Assembly (NCBI GenBank): GCA_947477565.1
Contig: CANJUR010000002.1
Coordinates: 1-64,000 of the forward strand
Origin: Deltaproteobacteria bacterium
Lineage (GTDB): Bacteria > Myxococcota_A > Polyangia > Polyangiales > Ga0077539
DNA: 64,000 bases
Direction of reading: 5' to 3'
Of this stretch, positions 35,926-44,664 are shown piece after piece. Both the position numbers and the translations under genes were made by a program. A model generated the notes under the pieces. The model worked only from the letters and a program-made list of their open reading frames with translations. It had not been told where the DNA came from and ran no database searches. Position 1 is the first letter of the stretch, and each line of letters starts with the position of its first letter.

Positions 35926-37341
35926 ATGTTTACCCGTCGCACAAAGATCGTCTGCACCATCGGTCCAAGCTCCAACAGCCCGGAGGCGATCGAGGGCCTC
36001 ATCGTCGCCGGGATGGACGTCGCGCGACTCAACTTTTCCCACGGCACCCACGAGGATCACCAGCGGGCGGTCACCACCATCCGCGAGGCGAGCGCGCGGC
36101 TCCGCAAGGCGATCACCATCCTCGGCGACCTGAGCGGTCCGAAGATTCGCGCGGGCCGCATCGGTGGGGCGCGGGAGGTCGTCGCGGGCGACACGCTCTG
36201 CCTGATGGCGGGCGAGGACGCGCCGCCGGGAGTGATCCCGATTCGCTATGCGACGCTCGCGACGGACCTCCGCAGCGGCGATGCCATCCACGCGGACGAC
36301 GGCCGCATCCGGCTGCGCGTCACGGAGATCACCGGCGACCGGGTGCACGTCGTGGTCGAGGAGGGCGGACGCCTTCGCGACGCGGTGGGCATCCACCTCC
36401 CGTCGGGCAACCTGCAGCTCGACGCGCTCACCCCGAAGGACAAACTCGACCTGGAGTTCGGTCTCACGGCGGGCATCGACTACGTGGCGGTCTCCTTCGT
36501 GCGCTCCGTCGATGACGTGCGGCGCGTGCGGGAGTTCTGCGAGGCGCGCGGGCGCATGGTGCCGGTGTGCTCGAAGATCGAGACCCCGCAGGCGATCGAG
36601 CACCTCGAGGCCATCGTGGAGGCCTCGGATGCGGTGATGGTGGCGCGCGGCGACCTCGGGGTGGAGTTTCCGCCGGAGCAGGTGCCGGTGCTGCAGCATC
36701 GGGTTCTGGTCTGCGCGGCGGCGCGGCGGCGGCCGGCCATCGTCGCGACGGAGATGCTGCACTCGATGGTGACCTCGACGCGGCCCACGCGAGCGGAGGC
36801 CAGTGACGTAGCCAACGCGATCTTCGACGGCGCCGACGCCACGATGCTGTCCGGCGAGACCGCCTCCGGGGCGCACCCGGCGCTCGCCGTCGGGATGATG
36901 GCCCGGATCATCAGCGCGGCGGAGAACTCACCGTACTGGCAGCCCGAGCGCCCGGCGGCGCACGCGCGCCCGATGCCCTTCCCGGAGGCCACGGCGCGCA
37001 TGGCGGTGATGGCCTCGCACGACCTCGACGCGCGGCTCATCGCGGTGTTTACCCAGGGCGGCGACACGGCGCGACTCATCTCGAAGGAGCGCCCGACGGT
37101 GCCGGTGGTGGCGTTTTCGCCGAGCGAGATTGTGCGGCGAAGGCTGGGGCTGCTCTGGGGCGTGACGCCGCGGGTGATGGAGCCCATCGCGGACACCGAC
37201 GAGATGGTCGAAGCGGTGCAGGCGCACCTGCTGGCGAGCGGGATGGTGACGGCGGGCGACCGCATCGTGTTGGTGTTTGGCGCGCCCATCGCGGTGAAGG
37301 GGCGAACCAACACCGTGCGGGTGCACCTGGTGGCCGGCTGA
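35926..37341 (+). CDS. pyk: Pyruvate kinase
   Basis: A 471-residue enzyme of the usual bacterial length that makes pyruvate and ATP from phosphoenolpyruvate. The start RTKIVCTIGPSSNS is typical, as are MDVARLNFSHGTHEDH, ILGDLSGPKIR and the active-site signature around the catalytic Lys in PVCSKIETPQAIEHLE, with MVARGDLGVEFPPEQVP just after. The effector-binding C-terminal domain (ARLISKERPTVPVVAFSP) is present. Pyruvate dehydrogenase, which uses its product, is encoded about 20 kb to the right. The gene is convergent with htpG; a hairpin lies between them. Confidence 0.95.
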   Translation: MFTRRTKIVCTIGPSSNSPEAIEGLIVAGMDVARLNFSHGTHEDHQRAVTTIREASARLRKAITILGDLSGPKIRAGRIGGAREVVAGDTLCLMAGEDAPPGVIPIRYATLATDLRSGDAIHADDGRIRLRVTEITGDRVHVVVEEGGRLRDAVGIHLPSGNLQLDALTPKDKLDLEFGLTAGIDYVAVSFVRSVDDVRRVREFCEARGRMVPVCSKIETPQAIEHLEAIVEASDAVMVARGDLGVEFPPEQVPVLQHRVLVCAAARRRPAIVATEMLHSMVTSTRPTRAEASDVANAIFDGADATMLSGETASGAHPALAVGMMARIISAAENSPYWQPERPAAHARPMPFPEATARMAVMASHDLDARLIAVFTQGGDTARLISKERPTVPVVAFSPSEIVRRRLGLLWGVTPRVMEPIADTDEMVEAVQAHLLASGMVTAGDRIVLVFGAPIAVKGRTNTVRVHLVAG

Positions 37342-37382
37342 GGCCCGGCGTTGGTGATCGTTGCGGAAGAGTGACGGGCGAG

Positions 37383-37408
37383 CCGACGGCGCTGCGAGAC
37401 GCCGTCGG
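37383..37408. terminator. Hairpin between convergent pyk and htpG
   Basis: CCGACGGCG (37383-37391) and CGCCGTCGG (37400-37408) form a perfect 9-bp GC stem with an 8-base loop. It sits in the 77-bp gap between the two stop codons and could act on transcripts from either side. No T-run follows on either strand, as is common in GC-rich genomes. Confidence 0.55.
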
Positions 37409-37418
37409 GGCTGCGTAA

Positions 37419-39332
37419 TCAGGCCTTGTTGGCGAGCGCGCGCTGCATGAGGTCGGTCATGCGCTGGGCGAAGCGGTGCGGGTCATCCGGGGTGGATCCC
37501 TCGGTGAGGAGGGCCTGGTCGTAGAGAAGCTCGATCCACTCGTCGAGCGACTCGTCGCCCGCCGCGGAGCGCTCCTGGATCGCCACCATCAGCGGGTGCG
37601 TCGGGTTGAGTTCGAGCACGCGCGCGGACGGCGGCACGTCGCGCCCGTTGGCCCGCAGCAGGCGCTCCATCGCGGGGTTCATGGCGCCCGGCGGCACCAC
37701 GAGGCAGGCCGGGGAGTTCTTCAGTCGCGACGAGCTGCGCACCTCGCGCACGCGCACGCCGAGCACTGACTTCACGCGCTCGATGAACGGCTTCATCGCG
37801 CCCGCGGCGGCCTCCTCGGACTGCTTCGCCTCGGGGCTTGCGTCGAGCTTCAGGTCCGCGTTGGCCACGTTGACCAGCTTCTTCCCCTGAAACTCCCGCA
37901 GCCCATCCGCCGCCAGCGTGTCGATCGGATCGAAGAGGTACAGCACCTCGTACCCGCGCTCGCGCAGCGCCTCGAGGTGCGGCGACTTGGCGGCCGCCTG
38001 CCGCGTCTCGCCGATGGAGTAGTAGATCGCCTCCTGTCCTTCCTTCATGCGCGCGACGTACTCCGCGAGGGACGTGATGCCATCGCCGTGCGAGCTGTCG
38101 AAGCGCACCAGGTTGCCCAGGCGCTCGCGATACTCGTGATCGAGGTGCAGCCCTTCCTTCACGACCTTGCCGAACTGCGCCCAGAACGTCGCGTAGTCCG
38201 CGGACGAATCCCTGGCGAGTTCGTCGAGTCGGTCGAGGGTCTTGCGGGCGACCTGCTTCTTGATGGCGCGCACCACGCCGGAGTCCTGGAGGGTCTCGCG
38301 GGAGACGTTGAGCGGCAGGTCGTCGGAGTCGATGAGCCCGCGCACGAAGCGCAGCCAGATCGGCACCAGCGCGTCGCAGTTGTCCATGATGAACACCCGC
38401 TTCACGAAGAGTTTCACCCCGCGACGACCCTCTCCCGGGGCGTCCATCTCGAACGGCGGACGCCGCGGCAGGTACAGCAGCCCGGTGAACTCCTGCGCGC
38501 CCTCGACCTTGAAGTGCGCCCACGCCAGCGGCTCTTCCCAGTCGTTGGTGACGTGCTTGTAGAAGTCTTTGTACTGCTCCTCGGTGATCTCGCTGCGCGA
38601 CCGCTGCCAGAGAGCGCGCGCCTGGTTGATCGACTCGAAGCCGGGCTCAGCGACGGCCTCTTCGCCCTCCCCGGGCTCTTCCTTCTCGCCCAGCATTTCG
38701 ATCGGGTGCCCGACGAAGTCTGAGTACTTCTGGACGAGGTCTTTGAGCTGCCAGGGCTGGAGAAAGTCCTTCTGGTCTTCCTTCAGGTGAAGAATCACCG
38801 ACGTGCCGCGCTCGGAGCGTGTCGCGGCCTCGAGGTCGAAGCCGTCCTTGGCGTTGGAGGTCCAGCGCCAGGCGTCTTCGTGGCCCGCGGCGCGGGACAC
38901 CACCTCGACGCGATCGGCCACCAACCACGCCGCGTAGAAGCCGACGCCAAACTGCCCGATGAGCATCAGATCGGGCTTGTCGCCCTTCGCCCGCAGCGCT
39001 TCGAGAAACTTCTTCGACCCGGAGCTAGCGATGGTTCCGAGATGGTCGATGAGTTCGTCGTGGGTCATGCCCACGCCGTTGTCCTCGATGGTCAGCGTGC
39101 CCGCGGCCTCGTCGGGAACCAGCCGGATGCGCAGGGGTTCCTCGCCCAGCAGCCCGGCCTCGGTCACACCGCGGAAGCGCAGCTTGTCGATGGCATCCGA
39201 TGCGTTAGAGATGAGCTCCCGGAGGAAGACCTCGCGGTGGCTGTAGAGAGAGTGAATCACCAGGTCGAGGACCTGGCTCACCTCGGCCTGGAAGGAATGG
39301 TGCTCGGCGGCAGTCGAATCGGTAGTTCCCAT
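37419..39332 (-). CDS. htpG: Hsp90-family chaperone HtpG
   Basis: A 637-residue cytoplasmic chaperone of the family's usual length. The GHKL ATPase signatures are in order: ELISNASDAIDKLR at about residue 40, IEDNGVGMT at about 88, IGQFGVGFYAAWLVAD at about 128, and GTSVILHLKED. The middle domain includes LFVKRVFIMD and LPLNVSRETLQ. It folds or stabilises client proteins during stress. It begins 49 bp after the coiled-coil gene on the same strand, so the two may share a transcript. No CIRCE-like or heat-shock promoter was identified. Confidence 0.95.
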   Translation of the reverse strand: MGTTDSTAAEHHSFQAEVSQVLDLVIHSLYSHREVFLRELISNASDAIDKLRFRGVTEAGLLGEEPLRIRLVPDEAAGTLTIEDNGVGMTHDELIDHLGTIASSGSKKFLEALRAKGDKPDLMLIGQFGVGFYAAWLVADRVEVVSRAAGHEDAWRWTSNAKDGFDLEAATRSERGTSVILHLKEDQKDFLQPWQLKDLVQKYSDFVGHPIEMLGEKEEPGEGEEAVAEPGFESINQARALWQRSRSEITEEQYKDFYKHVTNDWEEPLAWAHFKVEGAQEFTGLLYLPRRPPFEMDAPGEGRRGVKLFVKRVFIMDNCDALVPIWLRFVRGLIDSDDLPLNVSRETLQDSGVVRAIKKQVARKTLDRLDELARDSSADYATFWAQFGKVVKEGLHLDHEYRERLGNLVRFDSSHGDGITSLAEYVARMKEGQEAIYYSIGETRQAAAKSPHLEALRERGYEVLYLFDPIDTLAADGLREFQGKKLVNVANADLKLDASPEAKQSEEAAAGAMKPFIERVKSVLGVRVREVRSSSRLKNSPACLVVPPGAMNPAMERLLRANGRDVPPSARVLELNPTHPLMVAIQERSAAGDESLDEWIELLYDQALLTEGSTPDDPHRFAQRMTDLMQRALANKA

Positions 39333-39381
39333 GGGGCGAGGCTGATAACCAGCCGCGCGCCCGGGCTCAAGGGCTACGCAC

Positions 39382-41136
39382 TCATTCCGTGCACGATGCC
39401 GTCACAAACGCGTCGCGGTGCGCCCAAAGCTCGTCGGCCACGTCCGCCGAGAGCGCGTCCGTCATCGCGGCGATCGCCGCATCGACGTCACTGTCCTTCG
39501 GGGTCGCGCGCCCGGAGCGCTGCGCGATGTCCCGAGTCTCCCGCAGCACCATCCGCGCGGTCATCTGCCCGACCATCCCGCCGAGGGACTGCAGCACCTC
39601 GCCTTGCGCCCGCGCGTCGGTGACCGTCTCCGCGCGCATCATCCGGATCTGCTCCATCGCTGTCGCCAGCTTCCGGGCGTAGCGGTCGCGGTACCCCTGG
39701 GCCTCGCGCGCCACCCGCTCCGCGGTCTCGATGCGCTCGAGGGTGTCCGTCGCGTACGTGCCGAGCGCCTCGCGGGTCGCCTCCAGTTCGCGCTCGAGGT
39801 CCATCGCGCGCCCCTGCGCCGTCGCGGCCTCTTCCACCGCCGCCCGCAGCGCGTCCGCGGTTCCCTCCACCGTCGCGTGCAACTCCGTGGCGTGGGTCTC
39901 CGCCATCGCCTGCAGCTCCGTGGCGTGCGTCTCCACCATCGCCTGCAGCGACTCCGCCGTCGCCTGCAACTCCGCGGCGTGGGTCTCCGCCGTCGCCTGC
40001 AACTCCGCGGCGTGGGTCTCCGCCGTCGCGTGCAACTCCGCGGCGTGCGTCTCCACCGCCGCGTGCAACTCCGCGGCATGCGTCTCCGCCATCGCCTGCA
40101 GCGACTCCGCGCTCTCCGCCGCCGCGGCCGACCGCGCCGCCGTCGCCTCTTCATCCGCCGCCCGCAGAACCACGGAGTACTCCTGGTGAATCGCACCCAC
40201 CGCTTCGAGGTGCTCCGCGCGCATCGACTCCACGGACAGTTCGAGCGCTTCGTTCATGGTGCGCTTCTGCGCGAGCGTCGCCTCTTCGGCCACGATGCGC
40301 GCGGCCCGCTCGGCGGCAAGCTCCTCGGTCTGCTCGTCCTCCATCGCGCGGAGGGTCATCGCGTGAGTTGCGCGGGCCGCTTCGAAGCGAGCCACCAACG
40401 CGTCGTGCGCCGCCTCGGACTCCTCCCGGGCGTGCTCGATCACCGCCGACAGTTCTGCCCGCACAGCCGCGATCTCCCGGGCGTGGGAGTCCAGCAAGTA
40501 CTGCTGCTCGGCGTGGGAGACCTGCAGCGCGGACCGCAGCCCCGACGCCTCGTTGGCCAGCTCGCCCAGCTGCCGCCGGGCCTCGTCGCGCTCACGCGTC
40601 AGGTCGTCGGCGTAGCGCTGCCACTCGTGCGCGGTTCCGTCGGCCTGCATCAGCGCGCTCGCGGTCTGTTCGCGCTCCTGCCGAGCGCCCTCCAGGGCGC
40701 GGCTCAGCGTCGCGCGCTCCGCCTCGATGGACTGAAACACCCCGTCGCGCGAACGCAGACGATCCTCCAGGTCCGCGCGTTCGCGACGGAGCCGGTCCAC
40801 GACTTCCTTCGCCTCGTGAATCGCGCGGTCGCGCCCGACATGGTGGGTCTTGAGGGCCAGGATCTCGCTGTCCTTACGGGCCAGTGCCTCCCGCAGGAGC
40901 GTCAGCCGTCGCCCGCTGCCGTCGCCGTTGCGGGTGGCCTCGTCGAGCTCCCGCTGCGCGCGGTGCAGGGTCTCGACCTCGCGGCGCAGCTGGGAGTTCT
41001 CGGTCACGAGTTGGTCGCGGTGCCACGCAAGCTGCTGGGCCGCCGCATGCGTAGCGCGGACCTCCTGCTCCGGGACGAAGGACGGGTGCTCGTTGTATGT
41101 GTCGAGCGGGCTCGGGTTCTCGTAGTTCAGCGCCAT
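39382..41136 (-). CDS. Long coiled-coil protein with hendecad repeats
   Basis: A 584-residue protein, almost entirely helical and rich in Ala, Glu and Arg, with no signal peptide or membrane helix. Residues about 25-330 are ordinary coiled coil. Residues about 345-425 carry near-exact 11-residue repeats (ETHAAELQATA and variants; 33 bp at DNA level, about 39860-40110), which favour hendecad coiled coils. The C-terminal 100 residues (MMRAETVTDARAQGEVLQSL to the end) look like a helical bundle. ATG at 41136 is favoured; the frame extends to 41154. Possibly cytoskeletal or polar scaffold; no direct family match. It precedes htpG on the same strand. Confidence 0.72.
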   Translation of the reverse strand: MALNYENPSPLDTYNEHPSFVPEQEVRATHAAAQQLAWHRDQLVTENSQLRREVETLHRAQRELDEATRNGDGSGRRLTLLREALARKDSEILALKTHHVGRDRAIHEAKEVVDRLRRERADLEDRLRSRDGVFQSIEAERATLSRALEGARQEREQTASALMQADGTAHEWQRYADDLTRERDEARRQLGELANEASGLRSALQVSHAEQQYLLDSHAREIAAVRAELSAVIEHAREESEAAHDALVARFEAARATHAMTLRAMEDEQTEELAAERAARIVAEEATLAQKRTMNEALELSVESMRAEHLEAVGAIHQEYSVVLRAADEEATAARSAAAAESAESLQAMAETHAAELHAAVETHAAELHATAETHAAELQATAETHAAELQATAESLQAMVETHATELQAMAETHATELHATVEGTADALRAAVEEAATAQGRAMDLERELEATREALGTYATDTLERIETAERVAREAQGYRDRYARKLATAMEQIRMMRAETVTDARAQGEVLQSLGGMVGQMTARMVLRETRDIAQRSGRATPKDSDVDAAIAAMTDALSADVADELWAHRDAFVTASCTE

Positions 41137-41248
41137 GCAGCTCTCAACCTCCACAACGGCCCTTGGCCTACCGCGAGGCGGTGGGTCCAGTTATTGGCGG
41201 CGATGTCTTTGACGGCCTGCCTGCGAAGCGGTCACGCTTGGCCCCGCC

Positions 41249-41602
41249 ATGACGTACCCCACGCAAGATCCGAACGTCCCCTACCGCGGCAACCCCGGCT
41301 ACGACCCGCGGATGGCCCGTGCCGCGCAACTTAGCGAGAGCGCCCGCACCTGGCTGATCATCTGCGCCATCGGTTGGTTCGTGGGCTTCATGTGGATCAC
41401 CGGCCCGCTCGCCTGGTATCAGGCCAACCAGTTCGTGCGGGACTTCCAGCTGCTGGGCCTCGCTCCCCCGAGCGACGTCACCAACCTCCGGCTCCTCGGG
41501 ATCATCACCACCATCCTCATCCTCGCGGGCATCGTCGTCGTCGCGATCGTCGCCGCGGTGCTCATCGGCGCGGTCGCCTTCGGGGGCAGGTCAAACTTCT
41601 GA
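41249..41602 (+). CDS. Small membrane protein, two helices
   Basis: A 117-residue protein. A polar N-terminus rich in Pro, Tyr and Asn (DPNVPYRGNPGYDPR) is followed by helix 1 (WLIICAIGWFVGFMWITGPLAW, about residues 35-57) and helix 2 (LLGIITTILILAGIVVVAIVAAVLIG). This layout resembles small DUF4190-like membrane proteins with unknown roles. It is divergent from the coiled-coil gene, and a strong hairpin lies right after its stop. Confidence 0.68.
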   Translation: MTYPTQDPNVPYRGNPGYDPRMARAAQLSESARTWLIICAIGWFVGFMWITGPLAWYQANQFVRDFQLLGLAPPSDVTNLRLLGIITTILILAGIVVVAIVAAVLIGAVAFGGRSNF

Positions 41603-41605
41603 AGA

Positions 41606-41644
41606 TTCATCACCGGTGATGTCCGCCGCATCACCGGTGATGAA
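41606..41644. terminator. 16-bp stem hairpin made of two 14-bp palindromes
   Basis: The perfect palindrome CATCACCGGTGATG occurs at 41608-41621 and again at 41629-41642, 21 bp (two helical turns) apart. Because each copy is self-complementary the two also pair with each other, giving a 16-bp stem (41606-41621 with 41629-41644) and a 7-base loop. It lies four bases after the stop of the small membrane protein and before convergent coaBC. A bidirectional terminator is the simplest reading, but the spacing would also suit a dimeric DNA-binding protein. No T-run follows. Confidence 0.6.
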
Positions 41645-41783
41645 GCACTACCCAGCGACCGATGGCTCCCATCCGCTGCGGGTGAATCTTCCGGGCCTGG
41701 GCACCGCAAGCGTTTCTCGCTCAAGTCCGAGCTGACTCTCGGAGACTCGAACCATGACCTGCCCCCCCAAAAAGTAACGTCCG

Positions 41784-42980
41784 CTAGCGCGATCGCCACG
41801 CGCTGAAGCGGTCGAGAACATGGTCGGCGACGGCGGACTTGCCCATGAGTTCGAGCGGAGTGATCGCCGAAGGGCTCACCAGGGTGACTCGGTTGTCATC
41901 GCCCTCGAACCCGTCCGTCGCGAGGTTGGCCACCACGAGGTCGCAGCCCTTGCGCGCGAGCTTCTCCCGGGCGTGCGCGACGAGGTCGCTGGTCTCCAGC
42001 GCAAAGCCCACCAGCATGGGCCCGTCGGGACGACGCGCAGCCCCGAGTTCCGCAAGGATGTCTGGGTTCTTCACCATACGAAGGACGAGCTCTCCGTCGG
42101 TCTTCTTGATCTTCTCGACAGACACGTCCGCGGGACGATAGTCGGCCACCGCGGCGGCCATCACCACAAGGTCGGCGGACCCTGCCGCGACGAGCACTGC
42201 GTCTCGCATCTCCCGCGCACTGCGCACCCGGAGCACCGTCACCCCAGACGGATCTGCCAGCGCCGACGGCCCGCTCACCAGCACCACCGCCGCGCCTCGC
42301 GCGTGGGCCCGCGCCGCGATCGCATAGCCCATGCGCCCAGAGGAGCGGTTGCCTACGAAGCGCACCGGATCAATAGCCTCGTGGGTGCCGCCGGCGCTCA
42401 CGACCACGCGGCAGCCCGCGAGGTCTTGTGGGGTGAGAGCGCGCGCCGCCGCGTCTACAATTTCCTCGGGCTCCGCCATGCGCCCGACGCCGCTCTCGCC
42501 GCTCGCGAGCGCGCCCACCACCGGGCCGACGACGGCCACTCCGCGCGCCCGAAGAGCGGCGATGTTGGCCTGCGTGGCGGGGTGTTCCCACATGCGCGGG
42601 TGCATCGCAGGGGCGACCACCACCGGGCCGCGTGCAGCGAGCAAACAAGTGGTGGCGAGGTCGTCGGCGAGCCCGTGGGCCATGCGCGCGAGGAGGTCGG
42701 CGGTCGCGGGCACGACCAGCACCAGATCGGCCTTCGCCGTGAGCGCGATATGCAACTCGCCGGGGTACGCCGGATCCCAGAGATCGACCCGCGGAGCGCG
42801 GCCGGTGATGCCTGCGAAGGTCACGCCGGTGATGAATCGCTGCCCCGCCGTGGTGAGCACCGTCTCAAGGGACGCCCCGCGGCGCTGGAGTTCGCGCGCC
42901 ACGAGGGCCGACTTGAACGCCGCAATGCCCCCGCCGACGACCAGCAGCACCTCGCGGCCCGTGAGCGCGGGAGGGTTCAC
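41784..42980 (-). CDS. coaBC: Bifunctional phosphopantothenoylcysteine decarboxylase / phosphopantothenate-cysteine ligase
   Basis: A 398-residue fusion, the normal CoaBC length. It makes 4'-phosphopantetheine for coenzyme A in two steps. The N-terminal CoaC flavoprotein starts VVGGGIAAFKS, with LHIALTAKADLVLVVPATAD and VAPAMHPRMWEHPA, which carry the FMN and substrate motifs. The C-terminal CoaB part has GTHEAIDPVRFVGNRSSGRM, AAAVADYRP and EKIKK. GTG at 42980 is the start; it overlaps the stop of the VanW gene by 4 bp (GTGA), implying translational coupling. It is the last gene of the long minus-strand run. Confidence 0.93.
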   Translation of the reverse strand: MNPPALTGREVLLVVGGGIAAFKSALVARELQRRGASLETVLTTAGQRFITGVTFAGITGRAPRVDLWDPAYPGELHIALTAKADLVLVVPATADLLARMAHGLADDLATTCLLAARGPVVVAPAMHPRMWEHPATQANIAALRARGVAVVGPVVGALASGESGVGRMAEPEEIVDAAARALTPQDLAGCRVVVSAGGTHEAIDPVRFVGNRSSGRMGYAIAARAHARGAAVVLVSGPSALADPSGVTVLRVRSAREMRDAVLVAAGSADLVVMAAAVADYRPADVSVEKIKKTDGELVLRMVKNPDILAELGAARRPDGPMLVGFALETSDLVAHAREKLARKGCDLVVANLATDGFEGDDNRVTLVSPSAITPLELMGKSAVADHVLDRFSAWRSR

Positions 42981-44587
42981 CGTGCGCCCGGCCGCACGAC
43001 GGCCCCGGCTCGCGGCGGCGCACAACGCGGCCCGACGCAGCCACCCGCTAGCGCTGCGCGGGCTGCGGCTGCGCTGCTCATCGCGGCCACGGTGGTCGTC
43101 GGGAGCGCGCGCGTGAGCCCCTGATGCACCATCCATCCCGCGGTGCCGCAGAAGCCTGGACGCCGTACTTCCTGGATGTCATCGCTCTCCAGCGGCTGGG
43201 TCAGCGCGAGGTACTGATCCGCTGTGTATTCTGGGTGGTCGTCCTGCCGCGGCACCACCGCGCCGAGCGCGCTGCCGGTGCCCACGTGCCAGACCTGCAC
43301 CGTCGGCGGATAGGCATCGAGCCAGCGCTCGCGCACGGCCTGATCGCCATCGCGAATGATCCGATACCGCGTGATGCGAAACCCTGGGATGCCCCGTTGC
43401 GTGAGCACGCGCGTGCCCACCGGAAGGTTGGCGTCGGGCACTTCGCGCTCCTCGAAGCGATCGACCCGCGGCATCACCTTGCGGATGAACGTCACCTCTC
43501 GTGAGCGCCGCGCTCCGAGCAACTCGATGCGGGCGAGGCCGTTGTTGAGCCGCGTGTGCACTACCACCGGAAAGGGCAGTGTATTGCGCAGTCGCAGGTT
43601 GATGGACGGGTACACCACCGTCGCATCGAGGCCCATCTTGATATAGCCGCTGGGTCGCGAATGCGGCGTCCGGTCGAGCACTTCCATTCCCGCGAAAAAC
43701 GACGCGGCGTGGAGGCTCCCGGCGATCTGACAGACGCCACCGCCGACGCCGTCGATGAGTTCACCCGCGGAGATCACCGTCGCCATTCGAAAGCCGTTGG
43801 CCTCCGAGCGGTCGCCCACGATGGCGTTGAAGTCGAGCACGACGCCGGGCATCCAGACGTAGCCGTTCACCCGGCTGGCCGCGAGGTGGAGGTTGTACGT
43901 GCGGTCGCGGTGGTCTTCGTTGGCGTTGTAGTTGGTCTGAAACCACCCCACGACGGCGCTCATCTCCACGTCGCGGAGCTGCTCGGAGGTGGTCGTCGGG
44001 TCCGTGTGTTCGAGGGCCGCCTCGACCCGAATGCGGCCACTGACCAGCGCCGCGTCGAGCTGCCCCATCGTGCCGAAGACGTCGAGGAAGGTGCCACGCC
44101 TCTCGGGAATCACACGGCGCTGTTCGACATCGATACGGGCATCCACGGAGAGGTGATCGACTTCCTCCTTCAACTGGGTGAGCAGCGGGAGCGCGACGGA
44201 GCCTTCGAGGCGCACCGGCAGTGGCAACTCGATGGGCCCGCGAGCGAGCGCTGCGTGGTGGCGGACGAGCGCACTCGACGGGTCCGCCGCCGCCCGGAGG
44301 AGGTGTTCGAGGAGGTGCACGTCCACCCGCGCGCCGAGTGACTCGCGGGTGCGGTCGAGCGAGCGCTCCTCGGCGACGATGGTGATGTGCTCGCGGAGGT
44401 ATGAGCGCGCGAGTTCGAGCGCCTGCGCGTGAGGATCGCCGCTGAGCGCCACCGGGCGACCGCGGACGCGCACCCGGGGGACGCCCGCGGCCTGCGGAGC
44501 GCGCTCCGGGAGGAGCAGGTAACCGATGCCACCACCCATCAGGGCGAAGACGAGGGACAACGAGGACAGTCGCAGCCAGCGTGTCAT
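42977..44587 (-). CDS. VanW-family envelope protein
   Basis: A 536-residue protein with an N-terminal membrane anchor (LSLVFALMGGGIGYLLL). The middle contains a peptidoglycan-binding-like segment of the YoaR type. The VanW domain (about residues 255-375) is clear: YNLHLAASRVNGYVWMPG, FDFN-like VLDFNAIVGDRSE, GGGVCQIAGSLHAASFF and HSRPSGYIKMGLDATV. VanW proteins are named from vancomycin-resistance clusters but their activity is not established; many are ordinary envelope proteins, so resistance should not be inferred. ATG at 44587 is chosen because the anchor begins there. It is coupled to coaBC by a 4-bp overlap. Confidence 0.88.
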   Translation of the reverse strand: MTRWLRLSSLSLVFALMGGGIGYLLLPERAPQAAGVPRVRVRGRPVALSGDPHAQALELARSYLREHITIVAEERSLDRTRESLGARVDVHLLEHLLRAAADPSSALVRHHAALARGPIELPLPVRLEGSVALPLLTQLKEEVDHLSVDARIDVEQRRVIPERRGTFLDVFGTMGQLDAALVSGRIRVEAALEHTDPTTTSEQLRDVEMSAVVGWFQTNYNANEDHRDRTYNLHLAASRVNGYVWMPGVVLDFNAIVGDRSEANGFRMATVISAGELIDGVGGGVCQIAGSLHAASFFAGMEVLDRTPHSRPSGYIKMGLDATVVYPSINLRLRNTLPFPVVVHTRLNNGLARIELLGARRSREVTFIRKVMPRVDRFEEREVPDANLPVGTRVLTQRGIPGFRITRYRIIRDGDQAVRERWLDAYPPTVQVWHVGTGSALGAVVPRQDDHPEYTADQYLALTQPLESDDIQEVRRPGFCGTAGWMVHQGLTRALPTTTVAAMSSAAAARAALAGGCVGPRCAPPRAGAVVRPGAR

Positions 44588-44664
44588 GGGAGCTCTTGGG
44601 CGGTAGACCCACCACGCAGCCCGGTCAACCTTCCGGCGCGAACGGCCGCACAGAGCCACCAGGT

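Noticed and set aside
42977-44587. VanW gene as evidence of glycopeptide resistance.
   Set aside because: No vanA/B ligase, vanH, vanX or two-component system is present, and VanW domains are common in bacteria without resistance.
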